Assembly: GCA_944387035.1 (NCBI GenBank)
Contig: CALXDJ010000002.1
Coordinates: 52,589 to 116,588 of the forward strand
From: an uncultured Oscillospiraceae bacterium
Lineage (GTDB): Bacteria > Bacillota > Clostridia > Oscillospirales > Oscillospiraceae
Direction of reading: 5' to 3'
DNA: 64,000 nucleotides
Shown here one piece after another: positions 40,921 through 50,800 of the stretch. Position numbers and translations under genes: made by a program. The notes under the pieces are model-generated. The model had not been told where the DNA came from and ran no database searches. It was given only the letters and a program-made list of their open reading frames with translations. How positions within the stretch are numbered: the first letter of the stretch is position 1; each line of letters begins with the position of its first letter.

Positions 40921-42267
40921 TCAAAGCTTTTGAATACTGATCTTGATCCGGTATCGCGGATGGTAGCCTGTATTGCAAACCTGATCCCGTACAATATTGT
41001 CGCCCCGGAACGCTGACAGTGCGAGGCCGATGAGCCCCATATAGAGCACCGTTGTGACATTGCCCATCAGCAGCGGGAAAAGGCCGCCGTTCCAGGTAAA
41101 GCCCAGATTCCAGGCAACGCTGAGCAGGGCCGGTACGCTCAGCATCACCACCACCGTGACCACCAAAAACTGCCCCAGCTGGCTCCTCTGGCGCAGGCAG
41201 CGAACCAGCAGGCATCCCACCAGTCCCGCAAAAATCAACATCAGCAGCAAGAACGGCAGCCAGCCTAACCGGTAGATCAGGGTCGTCAGCAGGTTGTCGC
41301 TGTTGCAAAGAGGCATCACGCTCTCATAAGGATACGTGTACTCCCAGCTGCCCTGTCCCCACCACTGGGAGACTTCCAGGGACCGGCGGATATTGAGTCC
41401 ATACCACCCCATACCCAGCGGATCCCTCTCCGGATGCAGGGCAGTGGTCAGCCGGGGGAAGGAATACCCTGAGCGCAGGCACCAGTATCCCACGGTTCCG
41501 ATTATACCCGCCACACAAACGCCAAAAAATGTAAGGGACTTCCACCGTCCGACGCCGAACCAGTTCTTCCAGCAGGCCATCAGCATCAGCACAAATCCCA
41601 CCGCCAGCAGGCTCACCAGCGCCAGCATATACGGGATCCAACAGCAAAACAACGCCAGCGGAACCCCGCCTAAAATGGCCATCACCAGCCCCCGCCAGCC
41701 CTTTGACCGGCAGGTGTACAGCCAGCCGACATAGACCACCGGGGCAAAAAGGACCATATAGCGGGCATAGAACGCAACCCCGGCCACCTGGGGTGAGAAG
41801 CGCCACATCAAAAGTGTGAAAACCAGAAACCCCACGTAGATTTTCCCGGCATAATGTCCCAAACAGGAGATGTCCAGAAAATACCCGGCCAATAAGGCCC
41901 CGCAGCCCAGCATAAACGCCAGGCCCGCCCGCAGCGGGTCAAGATTCTGGTAGGTATCCGCCCAGTCCGCAGTCAGCCAAACCCGAAGAACTGTACCCGT
42001 CAGGGCAAACACCGCCGTCAGGGCCAGCAGACCCCATTGGGGTTTCGGCCGGTGAATTCGGTCCAGCTCCGCTCCCACAGTGACGGGGTCTCCCATCTCC
42101 TCCACCGCCAAACGCTCCGCCTCTTCCCGTCCCTCAGCGGCAAAGGCGTCCCTCTGATCCTCCAGGTGCTGGCGCAGCTCCGAGATCACCACCCGGCGTG
42201 CCCGCTCCCACCGGATTTGTTCCCCGGCAGTTTCCAGATAAGCGCGGATGTTATCAGGCTCCGGCAC
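40921..42267 (-). CDS. Permease-prefix-domain/FtsW-RodA-SpoVE-like membrane protein
   Basis: 448 residues. N-terminal permease-prefix domain 1 (DNIRAYLETAGEQIRWERAR, LRQHLEDQRDAFAAEG, VEEMGDPVTVGAELDRIHRP) followed by about ten TM helices with SEDS-like features (LTTLIYRLGWLPFLLLMLIF, LGFTWNGGLFPLLMGN). Such proteins occur next to PadR regulators, as here (4 bp overlap with PadR end). A lipid II flippase or polymerase-like role is suggested by FtsW similarity but unproven. Confidence 0.8.
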   Translation of the reverse strand: MPEPDNIRAYLETAGEQIRWERARRVVISELRQHLEDQRDAFAAEGREEAERLAVEEMGDPVTVGAELDRIHRPKPQWGLLALTAVFALTGTVLRVWLTADWADTYQNLDPLRAGLAFMLGCGALLAGYFLDISCLGHYAGKIYVGFLVFTLLMWRFSPQVAGVAFYARYMVLFAPVVYVGWLYTCRSKGWRGLVMAILGGVPLALFCCWIPYMLALVSLLAVGFVLMLMACWKNWFGVGRWKSLTFFGVCVAGIIGTVGYWCLRSGYSFPRLTTALHPERDPLGMGWYGLNIRRSLEVSQWWGQGSWEYTYPYESVMPLCNSDNLLTTLIYRLGWLPFLLLMLIFAGLVGCLLVRCLRQRSQLGQFLVVTVVVMLSVPALLSVAWNLGFTWNGGLFPLLMGNVTTVLYMGLIGLALSAFRGDNIVRDQVCNTGYHPRYRIKISIQKL

Positions 42268-42601
42268 AGCAGGCCCCTCCTTTCAGCACTTGTCCAACCG
42301 CCCTGGCGTAGGTCTTCCAGGACGCTTCCTTCTCCCGCAGCGCGGCATGTCCTTGATCGGTCAGATGATAATAGCGTCTGGATTTCCCGTTCGCGGCTGC
42401 CTGCTCATAGGCAGTGACAAATCCCTTCTCCTCCAGCCCATGCAGCAGCGGATACAAAGTCCCAGCCTTCAGGTGAAAGGTATCATCCGAGCGGCGTCTG
42501 AGTTCTTCAATCATCTGATAACCGTACAAATCCCCATCCTCCAGCAGCTTCATGACCAGCAGGGGGATGCTGCCGCTAACAAAGCTCTTGTCCAGATCCA
42601 T
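42254..42601 (-). CDS. PadR-family transcriptional regulator
   Basis: 115 residues from ATG 42601 (CGGAGG upstream). PadR winged HTH: SGSIPLLVMKLLEDGDLYGY, MIEELRRRSDDTFHLKAGTL, LYPLLHGLEEKGFVTAYEQ and a short C-terminal dimer helix. Overlaps the PPD1/FtsW-like gene by 14 bp, so the pair forms an operon under an operator at 42615-42658. Confidence 0.92.
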   Translation of the reverse strand: MDLDKSFVSGSIPLLVMKLLEDGDLYGYQMIEELRRRSDDTFHLKAGTLYPLLHGLEEKGFVTAYEQAAANGKSRRYYHLTDQGHAALREKEASWKTYARAVGQVLKGGACCAGA

Positions 42602-42614
42602 ATTTCCGCCTCCG

Positions 42615-42664
42615 TATATAGGATATCTATATAAGATTATAGATAGATATCCTATATATGTCAA
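42615..42664 (-). promoter_or_regulatory. padR promoter within a large inverted repeat
   Basis: Minus strand TTGACA (42659-42664), 17 bases, TATAAT (42636-42641): exact consensus. The 16-bp arms TATATAGGATATCTAT (42615-42630) and its inverse (42643-42658) bracket the -10 region, so PadR binding would block the promoter. Strong autoregulation candidate. Confidence 0.88.
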
Positions 42665-42912
42665 GGGTCCTGTTTCAGGAATCCACCTTCGTCCAGGGCC
42701 TACTTCCCCACTTCTCCTCAGCCATCCAGACAGCCCGATTCCTGGCCGGTTTTTGTTTCAAAAGCCTGCAGGCTCAAAATTGGCGTTTCAGCAAAGGATA
42801 TCGGGGCTCCAGTTCAGAAAATCTCCAGAGATGAAACGGCGCAGCGGGTAGAATGGGAAGTCTCCCAGGGCTGAATCCGGCGATTTCGGCCTACCGAAAA
42901 AATATAAACAGA

Positions 42913-42941
42913 GGGTGGTGGCTGCAAAGCATCCACCACCC
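42913..42941 (-). terminator. Terminator-like hairpin downstream of the TPR lipoproteins
   Basis: GGGTGGTGG (42913-42921) pairs with CCACCACCC (42933-42941); on minus it is followed after six bases by TATATTTTTTC. Probable end of the kinase-TPR lipoprotein transcript. Confidence 0.6.
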
Positions 42942-43038
42942 GATCACAGCAGCCATCGGACTTCTCTGCCTTGGTCCATCAGGCCATTACCTAGGCCCTG
43001 GAAGCCCGGCGGCACAGGACCCTATGCGCACATTTGCA

Positions 43039-43075
43039 GGAGCGGCACGGCAGATGCCGTGCCGCTCCCCTTTTC
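43039..43075 (+). terminator. GC-rich hairpin with T tract on the plus strand
   Basis: 14-bp perfect stem (43039-43052 with 43055-43068), then CCTTTTCT. It would end a plus-strand transcript, but no plus-strand gene is seen upstream; possibly an unannotated small RNA. Confidence 0.45.
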
Positions 43076-43176
43076 TCTGCGCGTTCGCAGGAAACCGCTC
43101 CCCAAGGCCGCGGGAAGGGGTTCCCTGTAGGATCTCCGCTCAGGCCGGACCCAGGGAACAGGCGGACAGAGAGCTG

Positions 43177-44178
43177 TCAGTCATAATAGCTATAGACATA
43201 ATACAAATGCTCAGTATACCCCTCGCCATCGGGTGCATCGATCTCAAGCACATCGTCCATACGCGTCACCCGCCCGTGCGCATCATATTGATACACGTTG
43301 GTAAAGGTGTACCCGTCGTTCCGCGCAATCACCGTCTGGAGGAGCCGCCCCTTTTCATCGTATGTGTAGCGGATCTCCGCATCATCGTACGCCATGACCG
43401 CCTGTGTCACAACACCCTGCGCATCATACACATATTCCGCCATCGTGTCCGGAAGGATTCGGCCCTGGGCGTCGTAGCAATAGACGCCGTTGGAGCTGCT
43501 GATCAGCTGCCCCAGGCTGTCCCATTCCATACGGACCTGTTCCGTCTCGCCGTCGTTTGCACCCTTTATCTCTCCGGCCACCGGCAATCCCGCGTCATTG
43601 TATTCTGTCGCCTGGTACGTGGAGAGCAATTGATCGCGCTTGCCCTCATACATTTTGTACGCGTCCCATCTCCAAAGGGAACTGCTCCCGCGATTTCCAA
43701 AGCCGCGCATCTCCGTCAGCTGCGTGAGCAGTTCCGCGTCCTCTGTCGCCCCGACGCCCTGCTGCAAAATCTCCTGGGCGGCCTCCGGGTCGCCCAATGC
43801 GAGGTACACATCCGACAGCTTGGAATAGACCTCCGCCAACTGCTCGTCCAGCTCCACAGCCGTCAGATAGTCCTCCAGGGCGCGTTCATACGCCGTTCTG
43901 GCCGTATCTGACAGTTTCGCCGGCTCTGCGGCAGCCAGCTCCGCAGTCCCCATATATGCGTCGCCGCGCCCCACAAAGGCCTCCGGCCGCCTGGGGTCGA
44001 TCTCGATAGCCGCCGTAAAAGCCAGGATCGCCTCCTCATAATTGCCCTCCGACAAGTACCGCACTCCCAGATCGTACTGTTCCTGCCAGGTCTCCTGGGT
44101 GCTTTGCCCGCAGGCCGCCAGAGACAGGACCATCCCAATGGTCAATATCACCCGTATCCATGGCTGAAATCCCTTCAT
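43177..44178 (-). CDS. TPR lipoprotein with YD-type repeat C-terminus
   Basis: 333 residues from ATG 44178 (GAGAGGAGAG upstream). Lipobox LAAC (Cys23). Residues 32 to about 175 hold three TPR-like units (YDLGVRYLSEGNYEEAILAF, DYLTAVELDEQLAEVYSKLS, DVYLALGDPEAAQEILQ). The C-terminal 150 residues have YD-like motifs (YDAQGRILPDTMAEYVYDAQ, YDEKGRLLQTVIA, YQYDAHGRVTRMDD), usually surface or toxin-repeat modules. Paralogue of the neighbour at 44214-45080 in the N-terminal half. Extracellular, membrane-anchored. Confidence 0.86.
   Translation of the reverse strand: MKGFQPWIRVILTIGMVLSLAACGQSTQETWQEQYDLGVRYLSEGNYEEAILAFTAAIEIDPRRPEAFVGRGDAYMGTAELAAAEPAKLSDTARTAYERALEDYLTAVELDEQLAEVYSKLSDVYLALGDPEAAQEILQQGVGATEDAELLTQLTEMRGFGNRGSSSLWRWDAYKMYEGKRDQLLSTYQATEYNDAGLPVAGEIKGANDGETEQVRMEWDSLGQLISSSNGVYCYDAQGRILPDTMAEYVYDAQGVVTQAVMAYDDAEIRYTYDEKGRLLQTVIARNDGYTFTNVYQYDAHGRVTRMDDVLEIDAPDGEGYTEHLYYVYSYYD
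43978..44100 (-). repeat. DNA duplicate shared with 44888-45010
   Basis: The first TPR coding segment (reading EAILAFTAAIEIDPRRPEA) is nearly identical at DNA level to 44888-45010, a recent local duplication giving two lipoprotein paralogues. Confidence 0.7.
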
Positions 44179-44213
44179 GTTCTCTCCTCTCTTCTCCGCT
44201 GGACAGCCGCCCA

Positions 44214-45080
44214 TCATCCGGCCTCTATAACCGTTCCGGTGATCTGCATATTCGCCGCATCAAACGCGTACTCCTCCGGAATTGTAAATGTCCACCGGAG
44301 CGTTGTCCCCGCGACCTCCAATTCTGCCGGTGCAATTACAATGGAAGACCGGTCGCTGTCAAACAGCCAGACATTCGACTGCATCTCATGGAGCGTGATC
44401 GTCTTTTCCGGGGCGTTTTCATCTTTCCAATAGCTTGTACCTACTTCATACTGGCGGGTCCCGTCGGTGAACCGGACCATCCACTGGCAGTCGCAGCCAT
44501 TTACCGGCGTATCCTCCCGGTTTACCGCATAGCTGCTTTGCAGGTCCGGAACATGCAGGGAGAGCGTCAGCTGGTTTCCTTCCGCCCGGATGGAGCTGTT
44601 TCCATCTTCAGACAAAACCTCATTCCCATTGCCGCCGTCCGGCGCTTCCTTGTCCAACTGCTCCAATCGTTCCCCGAGGCCCGCATCCCCTGTGGCCGCA
44701 CAACCGGCTTCCAGGGTCGCCCGTGCCGCGTCCCAATCTCCTTGTTTGATGTACACGTCCGCCAGACCCAGCCAGGCCCCGGACAGCATTTCATCCAGGG
44801 CGATAGCGGCCTCATAGTCCTCCTGTGCCGCGGTCAGATGTTCCGCTGTCGCGCCCGACCGCCCATACGCATCGCCGCGCCCTACAAGGGCCTCCGGCCG
44901 CCTGGGGTCGATCTCGATGGCCGCCGTAAAAGCCAGGATCGCCTCCTCATAGTCACCTTCTGATAAATACCGCACCCCCAGGTCGTACTGCTCCTGCCAA
45001 GACCCCTGGGCGCTTTGCCCGCAAGCAGCCAGGCAGCTCACGATCATGAAAATCAACCATATCCTTCCGATCTTCTTCAT
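44214..45080 (-). CDS. TPR lipoprotein with C-terminal immunoglobulin-like/WHG-type region
   Basis: 288 residues from ATG 45080 (GGGAGAGAAGG upstream). Lipobox LAAC (Cys20). TPR units in residues 30-130 (LGVRYLSEGDYEEAILAFTA, DAARATLEAGCAATGDAGL), then a beta-rich region (QLTLSLHVPDLQSSYAVN, WMVRFTDGTRQYEVGTSYWK, TTLRWTFTIPEEYAFDAAN). No catalytic motif. Probable envelope sensor or scaffold of the kinase A module. Confidence 0.83.
   Translation of the reverse strand: MKKIGRIWLIFMIVSCLAACGQSAQGSWQEQYDLGVRYLSEGDYEEAILAFTAAIEIDPRRPEALVGRGDAYGRSGATAEHLTAAQEDYEAAIALDEMLSGAWLGLADVYIKQGDWDAARATLEAGCAATGDAGLGERLEQLDKEAPDGGNGNEVLSEDGNSSIRAEGNQLTLSLHVPDLQSSYAVNREDTPVNGCDCQWMVRFTDGTRQYEVGTSYWKDENAPEKTITLHEMQSNVWLFDSDRSSIVIAPAELEVAGTTLRWTFTIPEEYAFDAANMQITGTVIEAG
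44888..45010 (-). repeat. DNA duplicate shared with 43978-44100
   Basis: Second copy of the duplicated TPR segment; differs by a few bases only. Confidence 0.7.
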
Positions 45081-45170
45081 TGCCTTCTCTCCCAAATAAA
45101 TTCCGTTCCAAATGCAGGACGGGGCCGGGCAGCCTGATACATTCCCCCTGCCGCTCCCGACAGTTCGGGC

Positions 45171-45539
45171 TCATCCGTCCTTTTCCAAAAATGCGCCGTC
45201 TCCCGGAAACGGCTCTCCGCCGGAATTCGGCAGCAGCTCTGTGGCCGCACCCGGCAGCACAGTCCGGCTGTCTCCAGCCGCCTTCCGCCCCGGCAGTACC
45301 GTTTGCCCGTCATACACCGTATCCGGCGCTTCCCCGTCCGGCGGGTTCACTTCGTCAAAAACTGTGACGGGATCATCCGCGGCGGTCCCCCCTTTCCGCT
45401 CGCCCAGGTCCGTGTCCGTACCGGGGAACCGGTTTCCGGGCGCACCGCGGGGCCGCTTCAGCCAAAAGAGACCCGCCAGCAAAACTGTCACTCCCAGCAG
45501 CGCGATCCCCCCATAAAACAGCCATTGTCCGGCAGTCAT
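45171..45539 (-). CDS. Small single-TM protein of kinase A module
   Basis: 122 residues. One membrane helix near the N-terminus (WLFYGGIALLGVTVLLAGLFW) then RPRG stop-transfer and a 90-residue acidic, Pro/Gly-rich tail with threonines (DDPVTVFDEVNPPDG, TVYDGQTVLPGR, RTVLPGAATELLP). The three similar T-V-L/Y-x-G/D pieces could be phosphorylated FHA ligands. Function unknown. The FHA-kinase B module has its own small TM protein in the same relative place. Confidence 0.7.
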   Translation of the reverse strand: MTAGQWLFYGGIALLGVTVLLAGLFWLKRPRGAPGNRFPGTDTDLGERKGGTAADDPVTVFDEVNPPDGEAPDTVYDGQTVLPGRKAAGDSRTVLPGAATELLPNSGGEPFPGDGAFLEKDG

Positions 45540-45563
45540 TATATCGTCCTCCTCGTTTTCCGT

Positions 45564-46586
45564 TCACAGCCAGCCGTTTCGCCGCAGGCTCTCGATCAGG
45601 CTCCCAAGCTGCTGGTAATAGGTCGTCTCATCCGAGCTGCGGAGCATCCGGCCCGCCGTCTCATACTCCTCCAAGGCAGGCGTGTAATCCCGGCCGGCCT
45701 GTGGCTTCTCATTTTCCACAGTGACCAGCAGCATTCCTCTCAGAGCGTGAGGCATATAATCCTCAGGGAACTTGGCCTCATAGGCAGCCAGCGCCTGCTC
45801 CGCCCGGTCATAGTCTTCCAGCTCATAGTAGATCGTGTAGAGGTTGGAATAGAGATACTCCTTCGTCACACCCAACTCGATGACCCGGCTGAAGCAGTCG
45901 GCCGCCTTGGCCGCGTACTCCCCCGGAACGGAGGGATCCGTATGCCAGGCCTCAAAATAGGCCAGCGCCAACATCTCCCACAGTACGCTGTCGTAGCGCA
46001 GCCCCTCCTGCACCACGGCGCCGGAGAGCAGCTCGGCGGATTTGGTAGCCGGATGGGGGATGGGCGATTCATTCACCCGCGCCAGGGCCGCACAGTCCCG
46101 GTACAGATCGCCCAGTGACAAATAGCACCGCCGTGTCAGGGCCGATGTCCGGCTCTGCTCCAGCGCCGACAAGAAGGCGGTCTCTGCCGCAAGATAATCT
46201 TTCCGTGCGAAAGAGACCTCCCCCTGCACATATGTCGTGACATCCGGGTGAGCCCCCTTGCCGCTCAGGCTTTCCAGCACCTGCTCCGCCTGGTCGATCT
46301 GCCCCAGACGGCCGAGGCACACGGCATAGTCCCGCAGATTGTCCACAGACAGATCTTTTACCTTGGAAAAGCCCTCCGCCGCAAGTTCATACTCCCCCAG
46401 CTCAAACTGCGCCGAGGCGACGGTCAGCTGCGTCTGGGGGTCCTGGCCGTACGCCGCGAGGGCGGCCGTGCCATGGTCCACACAGGCCTGCCATTGTCCG
46501 TTCAGATACAGCGCATAGGTCTCCTGCCGGTCCGCGTCCACGCGCTCCGGGAAGAGATCCCGGGCCTGATCCAACAGCGCCGCAGC
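45564..46586 (-). pseudogene. TPR half of kinase A, separated by an in-frame TAG
   Basis: About 340 residues in the same reading frame as the kinase gene, beginning directly after a TAG stop (46587-46589). The region after the stop (AAALLDQARDLFPERVDADR) continues without a ribosome site, and a TTG at 46574 would be the only start. Contains several TPR-like units (YALYLNGQWQACVDHGTAAL, AFLSALEQSRTSALTRRCYL, SNLYTIYYELEDYDRAEQAL). Without the stop the two parts form one kinase-TM-TPR protein of about 660 residues. Confidence 0.75.
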
Positions 46587-47543
46587 CTAGTCCAGGTCCG
46601 TTTCATACAGCTCGCTGGCGGCGGAGAGGAGACCGACATACCGCTGTTCCTTCTCCTGACCCATGACGGCGCGCCCGCTGATCATCAGTGCGGCGGACGT
46701 CGCCAGCAGCCCCAGAATCAGCGCTGTTTTCGCCCGCCTGGCCGCCACGTATTTCCGGTAGACATGATCGTACCGGTACCGGTGGTTCAGATCGTCCACC
46801 AGTTCCGCGACGCTCTGGTAGCGGGCCTCCGGCTCGGGCTGGACGCACCTGAAGAGAATGTGCTCCATGCCGCAGGAGAGGGACGGCACCAGCTGCCGGG
46901 CCGGAACAAAACCGTAGGGCGGAGCATAGGGACTCTTTCCGGTCAGCAGGTGATACATGGTCACCCCCAGGCTGTATATGTCTGTTCTGGCATCTGTCTG
47001 GGCCGTCCCGAACTGCTCTGGGGCTGCGTAGCCCTTGGTACCGATACAGGCAGTATCGCCGCCGGATTCCTGCTTGTACGTCCGGGCAATGCCGAAGTCG
47101 ATCAGCTTCAGCATCCCGTCCGGCTGGAGCATGATATTGGCCGGCTTCATATCCCGGTAGATGATGGGATGGGGCGCTTGCCGGTGCAGGTAGTCCAGCA
47201 CATCACAAAGGTCCAGAAACCACTGCACGCCCCGGGTTTCCTCCACTCTGGTCTCCCGGTCCAAAAACGCCTGGAGCGTGATGCCCTTCACATAGTCCTC
47301 CACGATGTAAACGGCGCTCTCATCCTCAAAAATGTCCACGATCCGGGGCAGCATCCGGTGGTCCAGATTTTTCAAAATATTGGATTCCGCCAGGAAGTCG
47401 AACCGGGCCCCCTGGGCCTTGCGCACCTCCTTCACCGCCCAGCAGGTATGGAGGCGCTTGTGCTCGGCCAAGTATACGGTGGACATGCCGCCTCTTCCAA
47501 TGACGGATCGGATCTCGTATGTATCGTTGAAGGTGATGTTCAT
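46587..47543 (-). CDS. Hanks-type Ser/Thr protein kinase A (kinase-TM part)
   Basis: 318 residues from ATG 47543 (GGGAGAG upstream). Gly loop GRGGMSTVY (16-24), Lys38, catalytic YRD131 (Tyr instead of His), Asn136, DFG at 149-151, KGYAAPEQF P+1 loop; then a TM helix ALILGLLATSAALMISG near 280-300. Ends at the amber codon, leaving only a short piece of the extracellular TPR sensor. Catalytic residues are all present, so the kinase may be active though truncated. Confidence 0.88.
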   Translation of the reverse strand: MNITFNDTYEIRSVIGRGGMSTVYLAEHKRLHTCWAVKEVRKAQGARFDFLAESNILKNLDHRMLPRIVDIFEDESAVYIVEDYVKGITLQAFLDRETRVEETRGVQWFLDLCDVLDYLHRQAPHPIIYRDMKPANIMLQPDGMLKLIDFGIARTYKQESGGDTACIGTKGYAAPEQFGTAQTDARTDIYSLGVTMYHLLTGKSPYAPPYGFVPARQLVPSLSCGMEHILFRCVQPEPEARYQSVAELVDDLNHRYRYDHVYRKYVAARRAKTALILGLLATSAALMISGRAVMGQEKEQRYVGLLSAASELYETDLD

Positions 47544-47673
47544 AGTGGTCTCTCCCTGTGTCGTAATCAGGCGTCTGCCCGCTTCCCGGCGGGGAAGCGG
47601 GCAGCGGGATTTCGAAGAGGCATGCCGTGCCGAAGTCCGTCCTCCCGCAGCCGCCTCCGCCTTGCGGTAAAAA

Positions 47674-47711
47674 TAAGCGATACCTGGCTGAAAAACCAAG
47701 TATCGCTTATC
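47674..47711. terminator. Terminator between the SLH protein and kinase A genes
   Basis: 15-bp hairpin ATAAGCGATACCTGG (47674-47688) with 47697-47711 (one or two mismatches) and T5 on the minus strand. Marks the end of the Tad-FHA-kinase B-SLH transcript. Confidence 0.8.
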
Positions 47712-47806
47712 TTTTGTTTGCTGATCCCTCCTGACGAATGCCGTGCGTATCACGGGATCTGCATTACCTTCTTACGGGTACCCGTCCGGGGACCGGCAAT
47801 CTTCGC

Positions 47807-50800
47807 TTACACAGTCTGATTCTCAACGAATACAGACAGGCGGTGCAGCAGGACCGCCAGCTGTGCGCGGGTCGTGGATCCCTGGGGATCCATGTAGTAG
47901 TTGCCCACGCCCTTGAAGATGCCGAACTGATAAAGCACCTGGAAGGCATCGTTCTCCTCCTGGGTCATCAGGGAAGCGTCGGCAAAGGCCACCGGCTCCT
48001 CCGGCAGCGTGCAGTCGATGCCGCTGTGCTGGAGATACTTCACCAGCATCACGGCGAACTTGGCCCGGGCAATGGGCGGCTGGCCGGTGAAGTGCTCATC
48101 GGGCAGCAGGCCGCTCTCCATGGCCCAGTTGGCAGCGTTGGTGTACCACTGGCCAGCGTCGATCTGGGGATAGCTGACAGCCGCATAGTCGTCCAGATTC
48201 ACCTGATCCATCCGGGCCAGCACCGTCACCACCGTAGCGGCGGAGATGGGGCCGTAGGGAGCGTAGATCTGCTCGGTGACGCCGATCATCAGCTTCTGCT
48301 GATAGGCCCAGTCTACATCGGGATAGAACCAGTCGCTGCTGGAGATATCCTGGAAGATGTCCGCCGTGGTCTGGACATTCTGAGAGGGCTTATTGGCGTT
48401 GTGGTCCACCGCAGGCTTGGAGCTGCCACCGGACCCGGAGGAACCGCCAGATCCGGAGGAACTGCCGGAAACGGTGTAGTTCTGGGCGGCCTTCTTCACC
48501 GTGTTGGTATCGCTCTTGTCGGCACGGAACTCGGCGGCAATGGTGTGCGTGCCCTTACCGGCGTCGCGGAAGGTCTGGGCATAAATGGTGATCTTGGTGC
48601 TGCCCTCTTCGGACTTGAAGTCCTGGTTCTCCACCAGCTCACGGCCGTCCAGATAGAACTTGTAGAACTCGCCGTAGGTGCCCTGAGAGCGGAACACCTG
48701 GTCCTCATAGGAGGTCAGCTCCGCAGGAACACGGTCCAGCAGCTCATAGCCCATATCGGTGGAGCCTTCCACGTTGGCGTCCGTGTTGTCGAGGACCGTC
48801 AGGGTAAACTGCTTGGTCTCGGTGCGGCCGCTGCGGGTAAACTCCGCCTCCACAGTGAAGGTAAAGGAGCCGCTCTCCATCGGCACGCCGTACAGCTTGC
48901 CATTTTCATAAAGGGTCACACCCTGGGGCAGGCCGCCGGAAACAATCTGGAAGCGCACCGCGTCGGACGCACCCATGACGTTGGTCTGGATCACGCTGGC
49001 ATAGGGCACGTACTTGACGCCGCCGCCGATGCTCTCCGTGGTGATCTTCTCCACACCGGCCGTACCGATCAGCTTGATGCGCACTTCCTGATCATCCGTG
49101 GGATCGTCGGGGGTGCCCATGTCGGCCTTGATGACCAGAGTGCCGCTGACCTCACCGGCCTGGACCTCGCCGTTTTCGTCCCGGATCGGCTCCAGGCGGA
49201 TCTTGGCGATGTTGTCCATGTCGTAAACGCTGTCGAATTTGGACAGCTTGGCCACAGAGTTCTCCCGGATGGTCCAGTACTCGTCCAGCTGCACATTCTG
49301 GGCGTTCTCCAGCGTGACAGACAGGCCCTCGAGCTCCTCATTGCCGATGTTGGCAAAGAACACGTCGTGGTGATAGTCGTGGAAGCTGTCCAGGTACACC
49401 TCCCGGACGGGGAGACCGGTCTCCTCATCCCAGGTCTCCTTCACGTTGGCGGCGTTGACATAGAGCTTTGCGCCGTCCTGGGGCGTAACGAAGGTCACCC
49501 AGTAGTTTTTCAAGGTCTTGCTGCCGGAGGTGGCGGAGTACTGTACCGCCTCGCCGGAGGTGAATTCCACCGGGGTCTCGCCGCTGATCTGCTCGATGCC
49601 GCTGGCGCCGTTATGGCCTGCGTAAGCCTTAACGCCGGAACCCAGTTCGAACACCGGATAGATTTCCGCATCCGTCACGGGATCCAGGTAATCCATCACA
49701 AACACCGTCTGACAGCCGAAGTTCAGGTCACCGTCGGGATAACCATAGTAATAGCCATCCACATCGGATGCCATGACCGCCGTATAGTAGCTGGTGCCGC
49801 CGCTGTTCTTGGCACCGGTCACGCGGAAGTAGGTATCCTCCTGGTCCGGCACCGGCTCCTCAGCTACTTCCTGCTCATAGGGCAGCAGAACAACCTTCAC
49901 ACGAGTGAGCAGAGAACCGTCCTTTTGGAATATAGAGAAGATCACGCCGCCGCTGTAATTGGCCTGGTATCCGGTGCCGAACAGCTGGGCGGCAATGTCG
50001 GTCTGGCCGGCCGCTTCCTCCAGAGTCCGGTAATTGCCCACATAGGCGGAGACATAGGCCGTGGCGTCGCCCACCTGCGTGCCGTTATGGTAGTAGCTCA
50101 TGGAGAGGAAGTACGAACCATCAACGGCGACGTCCTCCTTGGCAACATATTCCCGGACGTTGTATCCCTGGGTGCTGTCATGATAGCTGGACGAACTGGT
50201 ATAAACCGAGCGGCCGCTCTCATCTTTCAGGCCGGAATAGCTCCAGCTGTCTCCGGAAATGTCCATCCACACATACAGAGGCCGCAGGGCCACAGCCGTG
50301 CCGTCGCGCAGCCAGCGGGCGGTGAATGCGCAGCCATTCCCCTCCGCATAGTTGCCCAGATAGCCCGCTCCGGTGCCGAAAGTCTCTTCCGTCACGTTCT
50401 GGGCCGTTCCGGTGGCGATGGCGGCGTCCAGCTCCTCCTGGGTGTAGTAAAGGCCGGTATAGAGCTCCACGCTCAGCTCGGAAAATTCCGGACTTTTCTC
50501 CAGTTTTACGCGGGTTTCACTCATTCCGTCCCAAACGTTGCTGTCCGCATCGGCCTCCATATCCAGATAGGAAACCTTGTGGCCGCTGATCGTCATCCCA
50601 TTGGGGGAATAATAGCCGTCCGTCAGAGGGATCTGCTGTCCATCGGCAGTATAGGCGCTGCCGGTCAGGAGATCATACTCCGGAGAGACCTTCACCGTCA
50701 CGTTGTACAGGGTGTTATTCTCCATGTCCAGCTGGTCCGCGTTGCCCACGATCAGGTCAAAGTAGACATAGCTGGTACTTCTGCTGGAGGGGGAAAGGTC

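Larger units (their letters stand above)
42665..43176. other. Intergenic region with two terminator-like hairpins
   Basis: About 510 bases without a gene I can support. Contains hairpins at 42913-42941 and 43039-43068; elsewhere I see nothing conserved. Confidence 0.55.

Noticed and set aside
42665..43176. Protein gene in the 42.7-43.2 kb interval
   Set aside because: Open frames there lack ribosome sites and similarity; only hairpins are supported.
45564..46574. TPR protein as an independent gene starting at TTG 46574
   Set aside because: No Shine-Dalgarno sequence, and the frame is continuous with the kinase apart from one TAG.
46587..46589. TAG recoded as an amino acid
   Set aside because: At least one real gene in the window (the OGG1-type glycosylase) ends in TAG immediately before a terminator, so TAG is a true stop.
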